Source: Paenibacillus xylanilyticus (lineage in GTDB: Bacteria > Bacillota > Bacilli > Paenibacillales > Paenibacillaceae). Taken from it: DNA of 64,000 nucleotides. The stretch covers positions 2,491,001 to 2,555,000 of the forward strand of contig NZ_CP044310.1 in the NCBI RefSeq assembly GCF_009664365.1, read 5' to 3'. Both the position numbers and the translations under genes were made by a program. Under the pieces are notes generated by a model. The model was not told where the DNA came from. It searched no databases and saw only the letters and a program-made list of their open reading frames with translations. Positions 27,494 to 37,540 of this stretch are shown here, in pieces (positions within the stretch are counted from its first letter, which is position 1; every line of letters begins with the position of its first letter).

Positions 27494-27539
27494 AGAACCG
27501 TAGAATTAGGCATTTAGCCTTGTTTGCGGTTCTTTTTTC
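27494..27539 (+). terminator. Terminator after cinA
   Basis: AGAACCG (27494-27500) pairs with CGGTTCT (27527-27533), inner GGC/GCC pairing, followed by TTTTTCT. Confidence 0.75.
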
Positions 27540-27592
27540 TGTTTCATTGCAAGTTTTGCCCAGGAAGAGGCGCCTCGGCCTTACAAAAAAAA

Positions 27593-27606
27593 CGAATGTA
27601 TGTTCG
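27593..27606 (+). promoter_or_regulatory. LexA (SOS) box upstream of recA
   Basis: CGAATGTATGTTCG agrees with the Gram-positive SOS box CGAACnnnnGTTCG apart from one base in the left arm. It ends ten bases before the recA -35, where LexA would block RNA polymerase. Confidence 0.85.
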
Positions 27607-27615
27607 AAAAAAAGC

Positions 27616-27644
27616 TTGGCAAACGTGTTAAAACAAGGTATCAT
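27616..27644 (+). promoter_or_regulatory. Sigma-A promoter of recA
   Basis: TTGGCA (27616-27621), 17 bases, TATCAT (27639-27644): five of six matches in each element. Confidence 0.75.
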
Positions 27645-27675
27645 TATCTTATAAACAGTAAAGGGTGTGAGCATA

Positions 27676-28740
27676 TTGTCAGACCGTCGTGCCGCGCTTG
27701 ATATGGCGCTCCGTCAAATAGAGAAGCAATTTGGTAAAGGATCTATCATGAAACTGGGTGAGTCAACTCACATGCAAGTGGAAATCATACCCAGCGGATC
27801 CTTGGCTCTGGATATAGCACTTGGAACAGGCGGCTTGCCTAAAGGCCGGATTGTTGAAATATATGGACCTGAATCTTCAGGTAAAACAACTGTAGCATTG
27901 CATGCGATTGCTGAAGTGCAAAAAGTCGGTGGACAAGCTGCATTTATCGATGCCGAGCATGCACTTGATCCAACGTATGCTAGTAAACTGGGTGTTAACA
28001 TTGATGAATTGCTTTTGTCCCAGCCGGATACGGGCGAACAAGCATTGGAAATTGCAGAAGCACTTGTGCGCAGTGGTGCTGTTGACATTATCGTTGTTGA
28101 CTCTGTTGCTGCCTTGGTACCAAAAGCTGAGATCGAAGGCGAAATGGGGGATTCCCACGTTGGTTTGCAAGCACGTCTGATGTCTCAGGCGTTGCGTAAA
28201 TTGTCTGGTGCAATCAGCAAATCCAAAACCATTGCCATCTTTATCAACCAGCTTCGTGAAAAAGTTGGCGTAATGTTTGGTAACCCTGAGACAACACCTG
28301 GTGGACGTGCCCTGAAATTCTACTCTACAGTTCGTTTGGATGTTCGCCGTATTGAGAGTATTAAATCAGGTAATGACATCATCGGGAACCGTACTCGTGT
28401 GAAGGTTGTCAAAAATAAAGTTGCACCACCGTTCAAACAAGCAGAAGTAGATATCATGTACGGTGAAGGTATCTCCAGAGAGGGTAGTATCATTGATATT
28501 GGTACAGAACTCGATATCGTTAATAAAAGCGGTGCTTGGTATTCCTATGAAGGCGAACGCCTGGGTCAAGGTCGCGAAAATGCGAAGCAGTTTATGAAAG
28601 AACATAAAGAGATCGCTCAAGTGATCGAGCAAAAAATTCGTGAAGCGAGCAATCTGACGACAGTAGTTCCAGCTCCAACGAGCGAAGATCAACAAAAAGA
28701 AGAAGCAGAAGAACAAGAATTGTTTGAGATTAACGAGTAA
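27676..28740 (+). CDS. recA: Recombinase RecA
   Basis: Strand-exchange ATPase and co-protease for LexA in the SOS response. The 354-residue protein has Walker A GPESSGKT at 64-71, the family signature around [16 protein letters not shown], and an acidic tail ([14 protein letters not shown]). The TTG at 27676 is preferred: AAGGGTG ends eight bases before it, while the GTG at 27667 is part of that site. Control by LexA is indicated by the SOS box upstream. recX follows 279 bases later behind its own terminators. Confidence 0.98.
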   Translation: MSDRRAALDMALRQIEKQFGKGSIMKLGESTHMQVEIIPSGSLALDIALGTGGLPKGRIVEIYGPESSGKTTVALHAIAEVQKVGGQAAFIDAEHALDPTYASKLGVNIDELLLSQPDTGEQALEIAEALVRSGAVDIIVVDSVAALVPKAEIEGEMGDSHVGLQARLMSQALRKLSGAISKSKTIAIFINQLREKVGVMFGNPETTPGGRALKFYSTVRLDVRRIESIKSGNDIIGNRTRVKVVKNKVAPPFKQAEVDIMYGEGISREGSIIDIGTELDIVNKSGAWYSYEGERLGQGRENAKQFMKEHKEIAQVIEQKIREASNLTTVVPAPTSEDQQKEEAEEQELFEINE

Positions 28741-28846
28741 TTCTTCCTGGCTGGGAGGCCCCAGAAGGCGTTCATTTACTGGACTTCCCGGATTGGGATG
28801 AATTGATTCGATCCTGCTAGGGAGACGGCGCGTGATCTCGCGCTGT

Positions 28847-28881
28847 CTAACAGCTCCTGTCCATTGGACAGGAGCTGTTAG
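28847..28881 (+). repeat. 16-pair inverted repeat after recA
   Basis: CTAACAGCTCCTGTCC and GGACAGGAGCTGTTAG are perfectly complementary around a three-base loop, without a T-run. Probably a transcript-end or stabilising hairpin, read either way. Confidence 0.75.
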
Positions 28882-28903
28882 CACATTTATTGAGTGAGCT
28901 GGT

Positions 28904-28927
28904 GCCGGGTGGGAATCCCGGCTTTTT
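28904..28927 (+). terminator. Terminator of recA
   Basis: GCCGGG / CCCGGC stem with a seven-base loop, directly followed by TTTTT. Confidence 0.8.
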
Positions 28928-29019
28928 GCATTTTGGTCGCAGTTTTCTTTAAGTAGATAGGTACTTCATAATCAGAAAGATAAAGAGTTGAACAAAACAA
29001 AAAGGAGGGAGAGACCTGA

Positions 29020-29757
29020 ATGGATCAACATGATGATGATTTGTACGAAACAGCAGAACTGGAGGGGATCTCCCAATTCCCGGATAACGAAGAACTTACG
29101 ATTACACGGGTAGAACGAACAAAAAGCAGGCAGGCCCGGTACCGGATCACGTTCGGTATGTACTCGATTACGGTTCTGGAAGATGTAATGATCAAATATA
29201 GAATGACCCGGGGCAACACATTTGTGAAGAAAGATCTCGAAGAGATCATAGTAGCGGATGAGCGGCAGCAAACCTATGTTCAGGCATTACGTTACTTAGA
29301 GCACAAACAGCGTACAAGGCATGAATTAAGCCAGCGACTTCGTCAGAAAGAGTTTGCAGCACCATTAATTGAAGAAGTGCTGGACCGGCTTGAGCAGGAG
29401 AAGCTTGTGGACGATGAAGGGTTTGCGAAGGAATGGACAAGGCAGCGTATGACAGGCCAGAGGAAGGGAAAACTGTGGATAAGGCAAGAGCTTCGTCAAA
29501 AGGGCATTGCCAATGAGCTCATCGTTGAAGCGCTTGAAGGCGTCGATGCGGATGTGGAGTTTGAGACAGCTTTGACCGCAGGGCGGAAGAAATGGAACCA
29601 AGTCAAAGGGGACATTGCAGAGAAGAAACGCAAAACGCTTCCCTTCTTGATGAGACGTGGATTTCCTATGGATATGGTACGTAAGGTTGTGAATTGTTTA
29701 ATTGAAGAAGATGAAGCCGAAGATTCTGAAGATGACGAGTTGTTACCATGGGATTAA
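29020..29757 (+). CDS. recX: RecA regulator RecX
   Basis: A 245-residue protein with the three-helix repeats of RecX (QALRYLEHKQRTRHELSQRL, EVLDRLEQEKLVDDEGFAKEW), known to bind RecA filaments and modulate their length. It starts at ATG 29020 after GGAGGGAGA. Its location directly after recA fits, although in Bacillus recX lies elsewhere. The C-terminus is strongly acidic. Confidence 0.9.
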   Translation: MDQHDDDLYETAELEGISQFPDNEELTITRVERTKSRQARYRITFGMYSITVLEDVMIKYRMTRGNTFVKKDLEEIIVADERQQTYVQALRYLEHKQRTRHELSQRLRQKEFAAPLIEEVLDRLEQEKLVDDEGFAKEWTRQRMTGQRKGKLWIRQELRQKGIANELIVEALEGVDADVEFETALTAGRKKWNQVKGDIAEKKRKTLPFLMRRGFPMDMVRKVVNCLIEEDEAEDSEDDELLPWD

Positions 29758-29785
29758 CAGAGACTACACAGTGTACTGCATTCTC

Positions 29786-29815
29786 TTGACAATTTCTTTC
29801 GTCAAATACTAAAAT
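29786..29815 (+). promoter_or_regulatory. Sigma-A promoter of rny
   Basis: TTGACA (29786-29791), 18 bases, TAAAAT (29810-29815). The roughly 250 bases from here to rny hold no other gene and no clear structure. Confidence 0.65.
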
Positions 29816-30063
29816 GGACATGAGTCTGTAAGAAATGGACAACCCTTTTTCCTTCCAAAAAAGCGGTTTCGGTTTCTTAGGATTTACCCTTCATGATTAT
29901 GGATTCGCTGAAGGCGGCGAATAGTACGTGGTAACATGTACACTTGAAATGAAAATCGGCGGGGGATCGCCGTAGGTATCGTTATTCCCAAACATATGTA
30001 AGCTTGAAAACAGCAAATTGACCCAAGGAGTGCCTTGGAGGAACCAACGAGGAGGTGAACAGT

Positions 30064-31605
30064 ATGAATCCTGCAATCACGATCGTTCTCGTTGTGGCCG
30101 CGCTCGTTATTGGGTTCGGAGTCGGATATTTTATTCGCAAATCTCTTGCAGAGGCTAAAATCTCCAGTGCGGAACAAGCTGCCGTACAGATTGTTGAGAA
30201 CGCGAAGAAAGAGGCAGAAGCACAGAAGAAAGAGACGGTGCTGGAAGCAAAGGATGAGATTCATCGCATTCGGGCCGAAGCTGAAAAAGACACTCGTGAA
30301 CGTCGGAACGAAATTCAACGACAAGAAAGACGATTGTTGCAAAAAGAAGAGTCGCTGGATAAAAAGATGGAATCACTCGAACGTAAAGAAGAGCAAGTGG
30401 CCAACAAAGAGAAACGTATTGATGAGACACAGCAGCAGATCGAAATGATCTACAAAAATCAGGTGACGGAGCTGGAGCGTATTTCCAACCTCACCATGGA
30501 AGATGCACGCAGTATCATACTGTCCAACGTAGAACAGGAAGTTCGTCATGAGACGGCTCAAATGATCAAGGACATTGAACAGCAGGCGAAGGAAGAAGCG
30601 GACAAGAAATCCCGCGAAATTATTACCCTTGCCATTCAGCGTTGTGCGGCTGACCATGTGGCAGAGACAACCGTATCTGTTGTCACTTTGCCTAACGAAG
30701 AAATGAAAGGCCGGATTATCGGTCGTGAAGGACGTAACATCCGTGCACTTGAAACCCTTACGGGGATTGACCTTATTATCGATGATACGCCAGAAGCAGT
30801 TATTCTGTCGGGCTTTGACCCGATCCGTCGTGAGATTGCCCGTACTGCCCTCGAGAAATTGGTAGCTGACGGACGCATTCACCCGGCACGCATTGAAGAG
30901 ATGGTGGAGAAATCCCGCAAAGAAGTGGACGAGCGCATCCGTGAATATGGTGAGCAAGCTACCTTTGAAGTGGGTGTACATGGTCTGCATCCGGATCTGA
31001 TCAAAATACTGGGCCGGTTGAAGTTCCGTACAAGTTACGGTCAGAACGTCTTGAAGCATTCGATGGAAGTCGCTTATCTGGCTGGACTGATGGCTGGCGA
31101 ACTCGGAGAAGACGTTACACTTGCAAGACGTGCAGGTCTACTGCATGACATCGGTAAAGCGCTGGATCACGAAGTGGAAGGATCACACGTTGAAATCGGC
31201 GTGGAGCTGGCGAAGAAATACAAAGAACATCCGGTAGTAATCAACAGTATCGCGTCCCATCACGGGGATTGCGAAGCAACTTCGGTCATTGCCATGCTGG
31301 TTGGTGCAGCAGATGCACTGTCTGCAGCAAGACCGGGTGCTCGCCGCGAAACACTGGAAACGTATATCAAGCGACTGGAGAAACTGGAAGAGATTTCGGA
31401 ATCGTTCGAAGGTGTCGAGAAATCGTATGCCATTCAAGCTGGACGCGAAGTTCGCGTTATGGTGCAGCCTGAGAAAATCGACGATGCGGAAGCATTCCGT
31501 CTCGCACGTGACATCACGAAGATGATCGAGAATGAACTCGATTATCCGGGTCATATCAAAGTCACCGTCATCCGGGAAACCCGGGCGGTTGAATACGCTA
31601 AATAG
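30064..31605 (+). CDS. rny: Ribonuclease Y
   Basis: Membrane-anchored endoribonuclease that starts mRNA decay in Gram-positive bacteria. The 513-residue protein has an N-terminal membrane segment (about 3-24), a long charged coiled coil (about 30-190), a KH domain (about 205-270, [15 protein letters not shown]) and an HD domain with H361-D362 in [15 protein letters not shown] 30064 follows GAGGAGGTG by six bases; the GTG at 30055 is within that site. It sits upstream of ymdB as in Bacillus. Confidence 0.97.
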   Translation: MNPAITIVLVVAALVIGFGVGYFIRKSLAEAKISSAEQAAVQIVENAKKEAEAQKKETVLEAKDEIHRIRAEAEKDTRERRNEIQRQERRLLQKEESLDKKMESLERKEEQVANKEKRIDETQQQIEMIYKNQVTELERISNLTMEDARSIILSNVEQEVRHETAQMIKDIEQQAKEEADKKSREIITLAIQRCAADHVAETTVSVVTLPNEEMKGRIIGREGRNIRALETLTGIDLIIDDTPEAVILSGFDPIRREIARTALEKLVADGRIHPARIEEMVEKSRKEVDERIREYGEQATFEVGVHGLHPDLIKILGRLKFRTSYGQNVLKHSMEVAYLAGLMAGELGEDVTLARRAGLLHDIGKALDHEVEGSHVEIGVELAKKYKEHPVVINSIASHHGDCEATSVIAMLVGAADALSAARPGARRETLETYIKRLEKLEEISESFEGVEKSYAIQAGREVRVMVQPEKIDDAEAFRLARDITKMIENELDYPGHIKVTVIRETRAVEYAK

Positions 31606-31614
31606 AGCTTTACG

Positions 31615-31649
31615 GAAAAGTGGCCGCTGTAGTGGGCCACTTTTCCTGT
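31615..31649 (+). terminator. Terminator after rny
   Basis: GAAAAGTGGCC / GGCCACTTTTC, perfect 11-pair stem with a nine-base loop; the T-run is inside the right arm and followed by CTGTT. Confidence 0.75.
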
Positions 31650-31761
31650 TGAAAGCCCGGTAATGGGCTTGATTGGACGAACTAATGGGTTAGGGATACC
31701 CGCAAAGGCTTGATGCTGGTTATACCAAGTTAAGCTTGCGGGGAATTAAGGAGGCAATGCA

Positions 31762-32556
31762 ATGAAAGTGCTGTTTATCGGTGATATTGTGGGTAATGTT
31801 GGACGTAAGGCTTTGAAGGAGAACTTGCCATATCTGAAGACGAAATATAAACCACATGTGGTTATTGTAAATGGGGAAAATGCAGCAGCTGGCCGTGGAA
31901 TCACGGGGGCTATTGCCAACGAATTTTTCAACTGGGGTGTGCACGGGATTACGCTTGGCAACCATACTTGGGACAATAAGGACATTTTTGATTTTATAGA
32001 TGACGAACCACGCATGATCCGACCTGCCAACTTTCCACCAGGAACACCAGGCAGAGGATACACGGTGGTCAAGGGTGAAGGCAAGGAGCTGGCGATCGTG
32101 AATTTGCAGGGTCGTACGTTTTTACCTGCACTTGATTGCCCATTCCGCGTTGCGGATGAGATTGTGGATGAATTGCGCCGGGATCATAAATGCATTTTGG
32201 TTGATATGCATGCCGAGGCGACATCCGAGAAAATTGCCATGGGCTGGCATCTGGATGGGCGTGCGTCACTGGTAGTAGGCACACATACACATGTACAAAG
32301 CAACGATGACCGTATTTTACCGGGTGGGACAGCATACTTGACGGATGCAGGCATGGTTGGGCCGCGTGACGGTATACTCGGTATGGAGCGTGAAGCGGTG
32401 CTGCGGAAATTTTACACCCAGCTGCCGGTACGCTTTGTAGTTGATGACGGCAAGTGGCATTTCCACGGTGTATTCGTTGAAATTGACGAGTCCACAGGTG
32501 CAGCAACGAAAATTGAAAAAATCCGACTGATGGAAGACGAGTGGCGCATGGAATAG
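31762..32556 (+). CDS. ymdB: Metallophosphoesterase YmdB
   Basis: A 264-residue member of the YmdB/TIGR00282 family, in Bacillus a 2',3'- and 3',5'-cAMP phosphodiesterase affecting biofilm and late development. Metal-site motifs are in place: GDIVGNVGR near the start, VNGENAA, LGNHTWDN, VDMHAE and THTHVQ. It starts at ATG 31762 after AAGGAGG. It lies between rny and spoVS as in Bacillus. Confidence 0.93.
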   Translation: MKVLFIGDIVGNVGRKALKENLPYLKTKYKPHVVIVNGENAAAGRGITGAIANEFFNWGVHGITLGNHTWDNKDIFDFIDDEPRMIRPANFPPGTPGRGYTVVKGEGKELAIVNLQGRTFLPALDCPFRVADEIVDELRRDHKCILVDMHAEATSEKIAMGWHLDGRASLVVGTHTHVQSNDDRILPGGTAYLTDAGMVGPRDGILGMEREAVLRKFYTQLPVRFVVDDGKWHFHGVFVEIDESTGAATKIEKIRLMEDEWRME

Positions 32557-32594
32557 GGGTATTGTCCCATTTTGCAAGGAAACCCGTCTAAAAA

Positions 32595-32621
32595 GAAGGA
32601 ATTTTTTTACCTCCCGCGAAT
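32595..32621 (+). promoter_or_regulatory. Candidate sigma-H promoter of spoVS
   Basis: GAAGGAATT (32595-32603) fits RWAGGAxxT exactly, and CGAAT (32617-32621) fits HGAAT, separated by 13 bases (14 is usual). spoVS is a known sigma-H target in Bacillus. Confidence 0.6.
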
Positions 32622-32673
32622 AACATCTAGTAAGTGGAAACAAACATTCAACATTCCCAGGGAGGTACTTACC

Positions 32674-32934
32674 ATGGAAGTATTAAAAGTTTCAGCAAAG
32701 TCCAATCCCAATTCCGTAGCCGGCGCACTTGCAGGAGTTCTTCGTGAACGTGGAAATGCTGAACTGCAGGCCATTGGAGCGGGAGCACTGAACCAAGCCA
32801 TTAAAGCGGTAGCGATAGCCCGGGGATTTGTAGCACCAAGCGGAGTTGACTTGATTTGTATTCCAGCTTTTACAGACATTGTGATAGACGGTGAGGATCG
32901 AACGGCCATTAAGCTGATTGTGGAGCCCAGATAA
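32674..32934 (+). CDS. spoVS: Stage V sporulation protein S
   Basis: An 86-residue Alba-like fold protein needed for correct septum and coat progression in sporulation. MEVLKVSAKSNPNSVAGALA and the nearly invariant length identify it at once. The ATG at 32674 has GGGAGG upstream. Own sigma-H-like promoter and own terminator make it a single-gene unit. Confidence 0.97.
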   Translation: MEVLKVSAKSNPNSVAGALAGVLRERGNAELQAIGAGALNQAIKAVAIARGFVAPSGVDLICIPAFTDIVIDGEDRTAIKLIVEPR

Positions 32935-32953
32935 TACATGTGATCATGCATTG

Positions 32954-32983
32954 AACCTGTTTACAGAGTAGACAGGTTTTTTT
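32954..32983 (+). terminator. Terminator after spoVS
   Basis: AACCTGT / ACAGGTT stem, 11-base loop, seven T. Confidence 0.85.
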
Positions 32984-33037
32984 GCATTCTGTCTATAGGT
33001 TTAATACGAATTAGGGTTTACATAGGGAGGGTTAATC

Positions 33038-34003
33038 ATGACCAAGTGGCAAGTAGCCGATTTTCACTGTGATGCGCTCAGCAAAATGTTAATGCAATCT
33101 GAACTGTCCTTCGAGGATGGTGCCGCACTGGATGTCAATCTGGAGCGGATGATGCAAGGGAATGTGGCTCTGCAGGCATTTGCCATTTATTTGCCTGAAG
33201 TGCTCGGTAGGGGCAAGTTTGAACATGTGGTTGGTCAGCTGGAAGTATATCGCACACGTGTGGAGAAGAGCCCTGAACGGCTTAGGGGCGTAAACCAATT
33301 ATTATGGCGGGAACAGGTTGGTGAGGTCGGTCAAACGTCAAATCCTTGGGGGCTGTTGACGCTGGAAGGTGTAGACGGACTCGAGGGGAACCTGTTTTAT
33401 CTAGAGCTATGTTACCAAATGGGAGTAAGGATAGTAGGGCTCACCTGGAATTATGCCAACTGGGCAGCTGATGGTGTGTTGGAGAAGCGCGGAGCAGGAT
33501 TGACCGAGAGGGGCAGGGAGCTGGTCCGTCTTTGTAACCGGATTGGCATGCTGCTGGATGTGTCACATCTCACGGAGAGGGGATTCTGGGAACTGGCTGA
33601 TCTGAGTGAGCGTCCGTTTATTGCTTCGCATTCCAATAGCTATACGGTTTGTCCAAATGTGCGTAATCTGAAGGATGACCAGATCCGGGCGATCATTGCA
33701 CGGGAAGGGCGAATTGGGCTAACGTTTGTTCCCTGGTTTGTGAAGCAGGAGGGAGAAGTTAGAATCGAACATTTGCTGCCTCATATTGAACAGATCTGTT
33801 CGCTTGGCGGGGAGCAGCACCTGATGATGGGCTCGGATTTTGATGGCATACCCACATACATTCAAGATCTTGAACACACTGGCCAGTACCCGAGGCTGAT
33901 CGAAAACCTTCTCCAACATTACGACGAGAAGCTGGTACGCGGCTGGTTGTGGGATAATGCCATGAGTTATCTTGGGAAACATCTGCCTGAGGGGAATTTG
34001 TAA
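33038..34003 (+). CDS. Dipeptidase, M19 (renal dipeptidase) family
   Basis: A 321-residue zinc peptidase. Metal-binding motifs of the M19 family are present: DFHCDAL near the N-terminus, LEGVDGLE (bridging glutamate), LDVSHL and ASHSNSYTVC, and MGSDFDGIP near the end. These enzymes cleave dipeptides, including D-amino-acid-containing ones. No signal peptide is present, so it is cytoplasmic. It starts at ATG 33038 after GGGAGGG. Its neighbours give no clue to the substrate. Confidence 0.92.
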   Translation: MTKWQVADFHCDALSKMLMQSELSFEDGAALDVNLERMMQGNVALQAFAIYLPEVLGRGKFEHVVGQLEVYRTRVEKSPERLRGVNQLLWREQVGEVGQTSNPWGLLTLEGVDGLEGNLFYLELCYQMGVRIVGLTWNYANWAADGVLEKRGAGLTERGRELVRLCNRIGMLLDVSHLTERGFWELADLSERPFIASHSNSYTVCPNVRNLKDDQIRAIIAREGRIGLTFVPWFVKQEGEVRIEHLLPHIEQICSLGGEQHLMMGSDFDGIPTYIQDLEHTGQYPRLIENLLQHYDEKLVRGWLWDNAMSYLGKHLPEGNL

Positions 34004-34113
34004 TAAACACCAATTACTACAGCGAGAGCACTGCATTCACTACAGATTGTTTTACAGAATAAGGATATTATTGATAGTGAAATAAGTGTATTTCATGAAT
34101 TTTCAGCAGTTCG

Positions 34114-34143
34114 TTTTCATTTCACGTCAAAAAGGGGTATAAT
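34114..34143 (+). promoter_or_regulatory. Promoter of the PduL-like gene
   Basis: TTTTCA (34114-34119), 18 bases, TATAAT (34138-34143). Confidence 0.6.
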
Positions 34144-34203
34144 ACCATTGGATTGTTAAGAGCCTAATCGTAGGCCACAGATAAACAAGGAGTGAAATTC
34201 ACG

Positions 34204-34776
34204 ATGAGTAAAACAGTACCAGTGGGCGTATCTGCCCGTCACATTCATGTATCCCAAGAGCACGTTGAAATTTTGTTTGGTAAAGGCTACGAATTGACTG
34301 AGTTTAAACCTCTGTCCCAACCTGGTCAATATGCTGCGAACGAAACAGTAGCAGTTATCGGTTCCAAAGGACAGTTTGATAAAGTGCGTATCCTTGGACC
34401 TGTGCGTCCTGAGACACAACTGGAAATCTCGATGACAGACTCTTTCGCCATTGGCGTTAAGGCACCTGTTCGCGAGTCCGGAAGCATTGAAGGTACACCT
34501 GGTATCACGATCAAAGGCCCAGCTGGTGAAGTTACGATTGATAAAGGTGTTATCGTTGCTGCCCGTCATATCCACTTCCATACTTCCGATGCTGCTAAAT
34601 GGGGTATCGAAGACAAACAAATGCTGAAAGTTCGCCTTGGCGGAGATCGTGGACTGGTACTTGAAAATGTACTGGCTCGTGTATCTGACTCTTTCGCATT
34701 GGACATGCATATTGACACAGATGAAGCAAATGCTGCTGGCGCTCGTAACGGCGACACTGCTGAAATCATCGACTAA
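34204..34776 (+). CDS. Phosphate propanoyl/acetyltransferase, PduL family
   Basis: Transfers acyl groups between CoA and phosphate. The 190-residue protein has the duplicated metal-binding motif ARHIH, at residues 11-15 and 120-124, which identifies the PduL fold. No microcompartment genes are near and no encapsulation peptide is obvious, so it is likely a cytosolic phosphotransacetylase linked to acetate or propionate metabolism. The start at 34204 is 11 bases after AAGGAG; the GTG at 34192 overlaps that site. Confidence 0.88.
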   Translation: MSKTVPVGVSARHIHVSQEHVEILFGKGYELTEFKPLSQPGQYAANETVAVIGSKGQFDKVRILGPVRPETQLEISMTDSFAIGVKAPVRESGSIEGTPGITIKGPAGEVTIDKGVIVAARHIHFHTSDAAKWGIEDKQMLKVRLGGDRGLVLENVLARVSDSFALDMHIDTDEANAAGARNGDTAEIID

Positions 34777-34828
34777 TCAAATGAACCGACATTCAACTGA
34801 GTTTTCTTCGGTTGGTGTAACTTAAAAA

Positions 34829-34888
34829 AACCTGAGTACATCCTGGTAAGCTGTTTTACACAGCGAAGGGGGTTGTGCTCGGGTTTTT
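34829..34888 (+). terminator. Terminator after the PduL-like gene
   Basis: AACCTGAGTACA pairs with TGTGCTCGGGTT (two wobbles), a 33-base loop, then TTTTG. Confidence 0.7.
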
Positions 34889-34978
34889 GTGTATTTTGTG
34901 TCACGTATGACGCAGAGTTTGTATGGTAGGATAGTTAAATCAATGGCGGCTTGGAATGTGGAATTACAGCCCAGTTCA

Positions 34979-34987
34979 TGTTATAAT
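34979..34987 (+). promoter_or_regulatory. Extended -10 promoter upstream of miaB
   Basis: TGT directly before TATAAT. The -35 region is poor. The remaining 200 bases before miaB show nothing else I can name. Confidence 0.45.
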
Positions 34988-35189
34988 TTGATGTAATGCT
35001 CTTTTGGTGCATATTGCATGAAATCGATAAGAATCCAAGAGAGATAACGAAGTTAGAAATATGAGATGGTGACTTTTTTTGTAGAGGTTGCTGCTCATAT
35101 CGAACGTATATACAACTGCCTGATGCAGCGTGTTGTCTTAAGAACTTGAAACTTTTATTAATAGAGGCTGTAAGGAGTGACCGAAGGAA

Positions 35190-36746
35190 ATGGCTAAAGA
35201 CTCAAAAAAGGATTACTCCCAGTATTTTGATTTCTCCGATGCCAAAGTAATTTCGCAAGATGAATTCAGCAAAAAGATTCGAATTCGGGGCCGTGAGATC
35301 AACATCAAGTCGGAGCCTAATCATCGTCAGGAGAAACAACGGGGCAAGGAAGACGTTCAGGTGCTCTATGAGAATGCAGTGCCGGATGAACTGAAAACGA
35401 TTGGTAAAGGCAAACACTATATCGTATACACGTACGGCTGTCAGATGAACGAGCATGATTCCGAGACCATTAAGGGACTCCTGGAATCCATGGGTTATCA
35501 GGCAACCGAGGACCGCAAAGAAGCGGACATTATATTGCTGAACACATGTGCCATCCGTGAAAATGCGGAAGATAAGGTGTTTGGTGAGCTGGGTCACCTC
35601 AAAACGCTGAAAACGGAGCGTCCAGGACTGCTGCTTGGCGTATGCGGGTGCATGTCTCAGGAAGAAGGTGTCGTGAACCGGATCATGCAAAAGCATGGCT
35701 TTGTGGATATGATCTTTGGTACGCATAACGTTCACCGATTGCCACATCTGATTCAGGAAGCACTCTTCAGCAAGGAAATGGTTGTTGAGGTTTGGTCCAA
35801 GGAAGGCGACATTATCGAGAACCTGCCGAAGAAACGTGAAGGCATGCGCGGCTGGGTGAATATCATGTATGGCTGTGACAAATTCTGTACATATTGCATC
35901 GTTCCATTTACACGGGGGAAAGAGCGCAGTCGCAGACCGGAAGATGTAATCGCCGAGGTTCGTGAGCTGGCAAGACAGGGATTCAAGGAAATCACATTGC
36001 TGGGGCAGAACGTGAATGCTTATGGCAAGGATTTTACGGATCTGAAATACAGCTTCGGTGACCTGATGGACGATATTCGCAAAATCGACATTCCGCGTGT
36101 GCGGTTTACAACCAGTCACCCTCGTGATTTCGATGATCGACTGATTGAGGTGCTTGCCAAGGGCGGAAACCTGGTGGAACATATCCACTTGCCAGTACAG
36201 TCTGGTAGCACGGAAGTGTTGAAGCGCATGAGCCGTAAGTACAGCCGTGAACACTATCTCCAGCTGGCGGATAAGATTAAGAGAGCGATCCCTAATGTCG
36301 TTCTGACCACGGACATTATCGTGGGTTTCCCAGGTGAGACAGATGAGCAGTTCGAAGACACGTTGTCACTGGTGCGCGAAGTAGGGTATGACTTTGCTTA
36401 TACCTTTATCTATTCTCCTCGCGAAGGTACGCCTGCTGCGGTGATGGAGGATAACGTGCCGATGGAAGTGAAGAAGGAACGTTTGAAACGCCTGAATGAA
36501 ACCATCAACGAATACAGCCACAGAAGCAATGAACAGCAGCGTGGCAAGATCGTTGAAGTGCTCGTCGAGGGTGAGAGCAAGCGGAATTCCAACGTCCTGG
36601 CAGGACGTACACGCAGTAATAAGCTGGTACATTTCGAAGGACCCAAAGAATTGATTGGTACTTTTGTGAACGTGGAAATTACCGATCCGATGACTTTTTA
36701 TATCCGTGGCAACCTGCTTACCGAGCCGGTAGCCGCTAATCAGTAA
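35190..36746 (+). CDS. miaB: tRNA-2-methylthio-N6-dimethylallyladenosine synthase
   Basis: Radical-SAM enzyme that adds the methylthio group to i6A37 of tRNAs. The 518-residue protein has a lysine-rich N-terminal extension of about 70 residues (usual in Bacilli), the UPF0004 cysteines ([31 protein letters not shown]), the radical-SAM motif C229-C233-C236 in GCDKFCTYC, and a TRAM domain at the end. It starts at ATG 35190 after AAGGAGTGA. It is upstream of the ricA homologue as in Bacillus. Confidence 0.97.
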   Translation: MAKDSKKDYSQYFDFSDAKVISQDEFSKKIRIRGREINIKSEPNHRQEKQRGKEDVQVLYENAVPDELKTIGKGKHYIVYTYGCQMNEHDSETIKGLLESMGYQATEDRKEADIILLNTCAIRENAEDKVFGELGHLKTLKTERPGLLLGVCGCMSQEEGVVNRIMQKHGFVDMIFGTHNVHRLPHLIQEALFSKEMVVEVWSKEGDIIENLPKKREGMRGWVNIMYGCDKFCTYCIVPFTRGKERSRRPEDVIAEVRELARQGFKEITLLGQNVNAYGKDFTDLKYSFGDLMDDIRKIDIPRVRFTTSHPRDFDDRLIEVLAKGGNLVEHIHLPVQSGSTEVLKRMSRKYSREHYLQLADKIKRAIPNVVLTTDIIVGFPGETDEQFEDTLSLVREVGYDFAYTFIYSPREGTPAAVMEDNVPMEVKKERLKRLNETINEYSHRSNEQQRGKIVEVLVEGESKRNSNVLAGRTRSNKLVHFEGPKELIGTFVNVEITDPMTFYIRGNLLTEPVAANQ

Positions 36747-36838
36747 TACTCAACACAACCGAATAAGATGAATGTTGGGTTTGCACGTAGTGGAGAGTGC
36801 AGTGCCAATCTGGAAAAGCGTAGCGTTCGCCTTTACAA

Positions 36839-36877
36839 CCGGATTTTACCCTATGAAAATTAGTTCAGAAAATCCGG
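36839..36877 (+). repeat. Hairpin between miaB and ricA
   Basis: CCGGATTTT (36839-36847) and AAAATCCGG (36869-36877) are perfectly complementary around a 21-base loop; no T-run. The rest of the 227-base gap holds a TATAAT at 36943-36948, a possible ricA promoter, without a good -35. Confidence 0.5.
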
Positions 36878-36973
36878 GGGTAACAGCGATTGAAAGATGG
36901 CAATGTAATCGGAGCGGCTGATGCGAAAATAAACATTCATCTTATAATATCTCATAGAAATGGAGCGATTTCA

Positions 36974-37426
36974 GTGGCGCAGGAAGAAGAAGTGCAGTAC
37001 AACCATTATGGAATGCCTACCTACGATACGCGCAATCTGGTCATACGCGACGACATTATGGGAAAAGCCAAAGAATTGGCTGATATGCTCGGCACAAGCG
37101 AGGAAGTAAGACATTTCCAACAGGCTGAGTCCAAAATTCGCGATCATGAGCGTATCCAGCAATTGATTGCAACAATCAAGAAGAAACAGAAGGAGATCGT
37201 TGCCTTCGAAAGCTTCAAAAATGCTGAGATGGTCAGCAAAATTGAACAGGAAATTGAAGAATTGCAGGATGAACTGGACAGCATCCCATTGGTAACCGAG
37301 TTCCAGCAGAGCCAAAGCGATATCAACTACCTGCTTCAACTTGTCATCTCTGTCATTCGGGATACCGTTTCCGAAAAAGTGAATGTGGAGGCAGGCACGG
37401 ATTCACCTCCGACCAGCTGCGGTTAA
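36974..37426 (+). CDS. ricA: YlbF/YmcA family protein RicA
   Basis: A 150-residue, mostly helical protein of the YmcA family. In Bacillus RicA (YmcA), RicF (YlbF) and RicT (YaaT) form an Fe-S complex that acts with RNase Y on operon mRNAs and is needed for competence, sporulation and biofilm. The coiled centre (KKKQKEIVAFESFKNAEM) fits. The GTG at 36974 has GGAG eight bases upstream; the open frame to 36890 is not conserved-looking. The cotE and mutS genes expected next in Bacillus are missing here. Confidence 0.85.
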   Translation: MAQEEEVQYNHYGMPTYDTRNLVIRDDIMGKAKELADMLGTSEEVRHFQQAESKIRDHERIQQLIATIKKKQKEIVAFESFKNAEMVSKIEQEIEELQDELDSIPLVTEFQQSQSDINYLLQLVISVIRDTVSEKVNVEAGTDSPPTSCG

Positions 37427-37437
37427 TGGACAAGAAG

Positions 37438-37464
37438 GGTGCGGACGCGGTCCGTGCCTTTTTT
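37438..37464 (+). terminator. Terminator after ricA
   Basis: GGTGCGGAC-GCG-GTCCGTGCC (two wobbles) followed by six T. Confidence 0.85.
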
Positions 37465-37515
37465 GACTTATAGGAAGAGGGAGCTAACACAATCGATCTT
37501 GAAATACATTTCGAA

Positions 37516-37540
37516 GAGCTCCACGCAGTGGGGTTCTTTT
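37516..37540 (+). terminator. Second terminator-like hairpin
   Basis: GAGCTCCAC-GCA-GTGGGGTTC with two wobbles, then TTTTG. The about 185 bases from here to the next gene show no coding signal. Confidence 0.55.

Noticed and set aside
35202..36254. 350-codon open frame on the minus strand
   Set aside because: It is exactly antisense to miaB, has no ribosome site and its translation looks random; a shadow of codon use in miaB.
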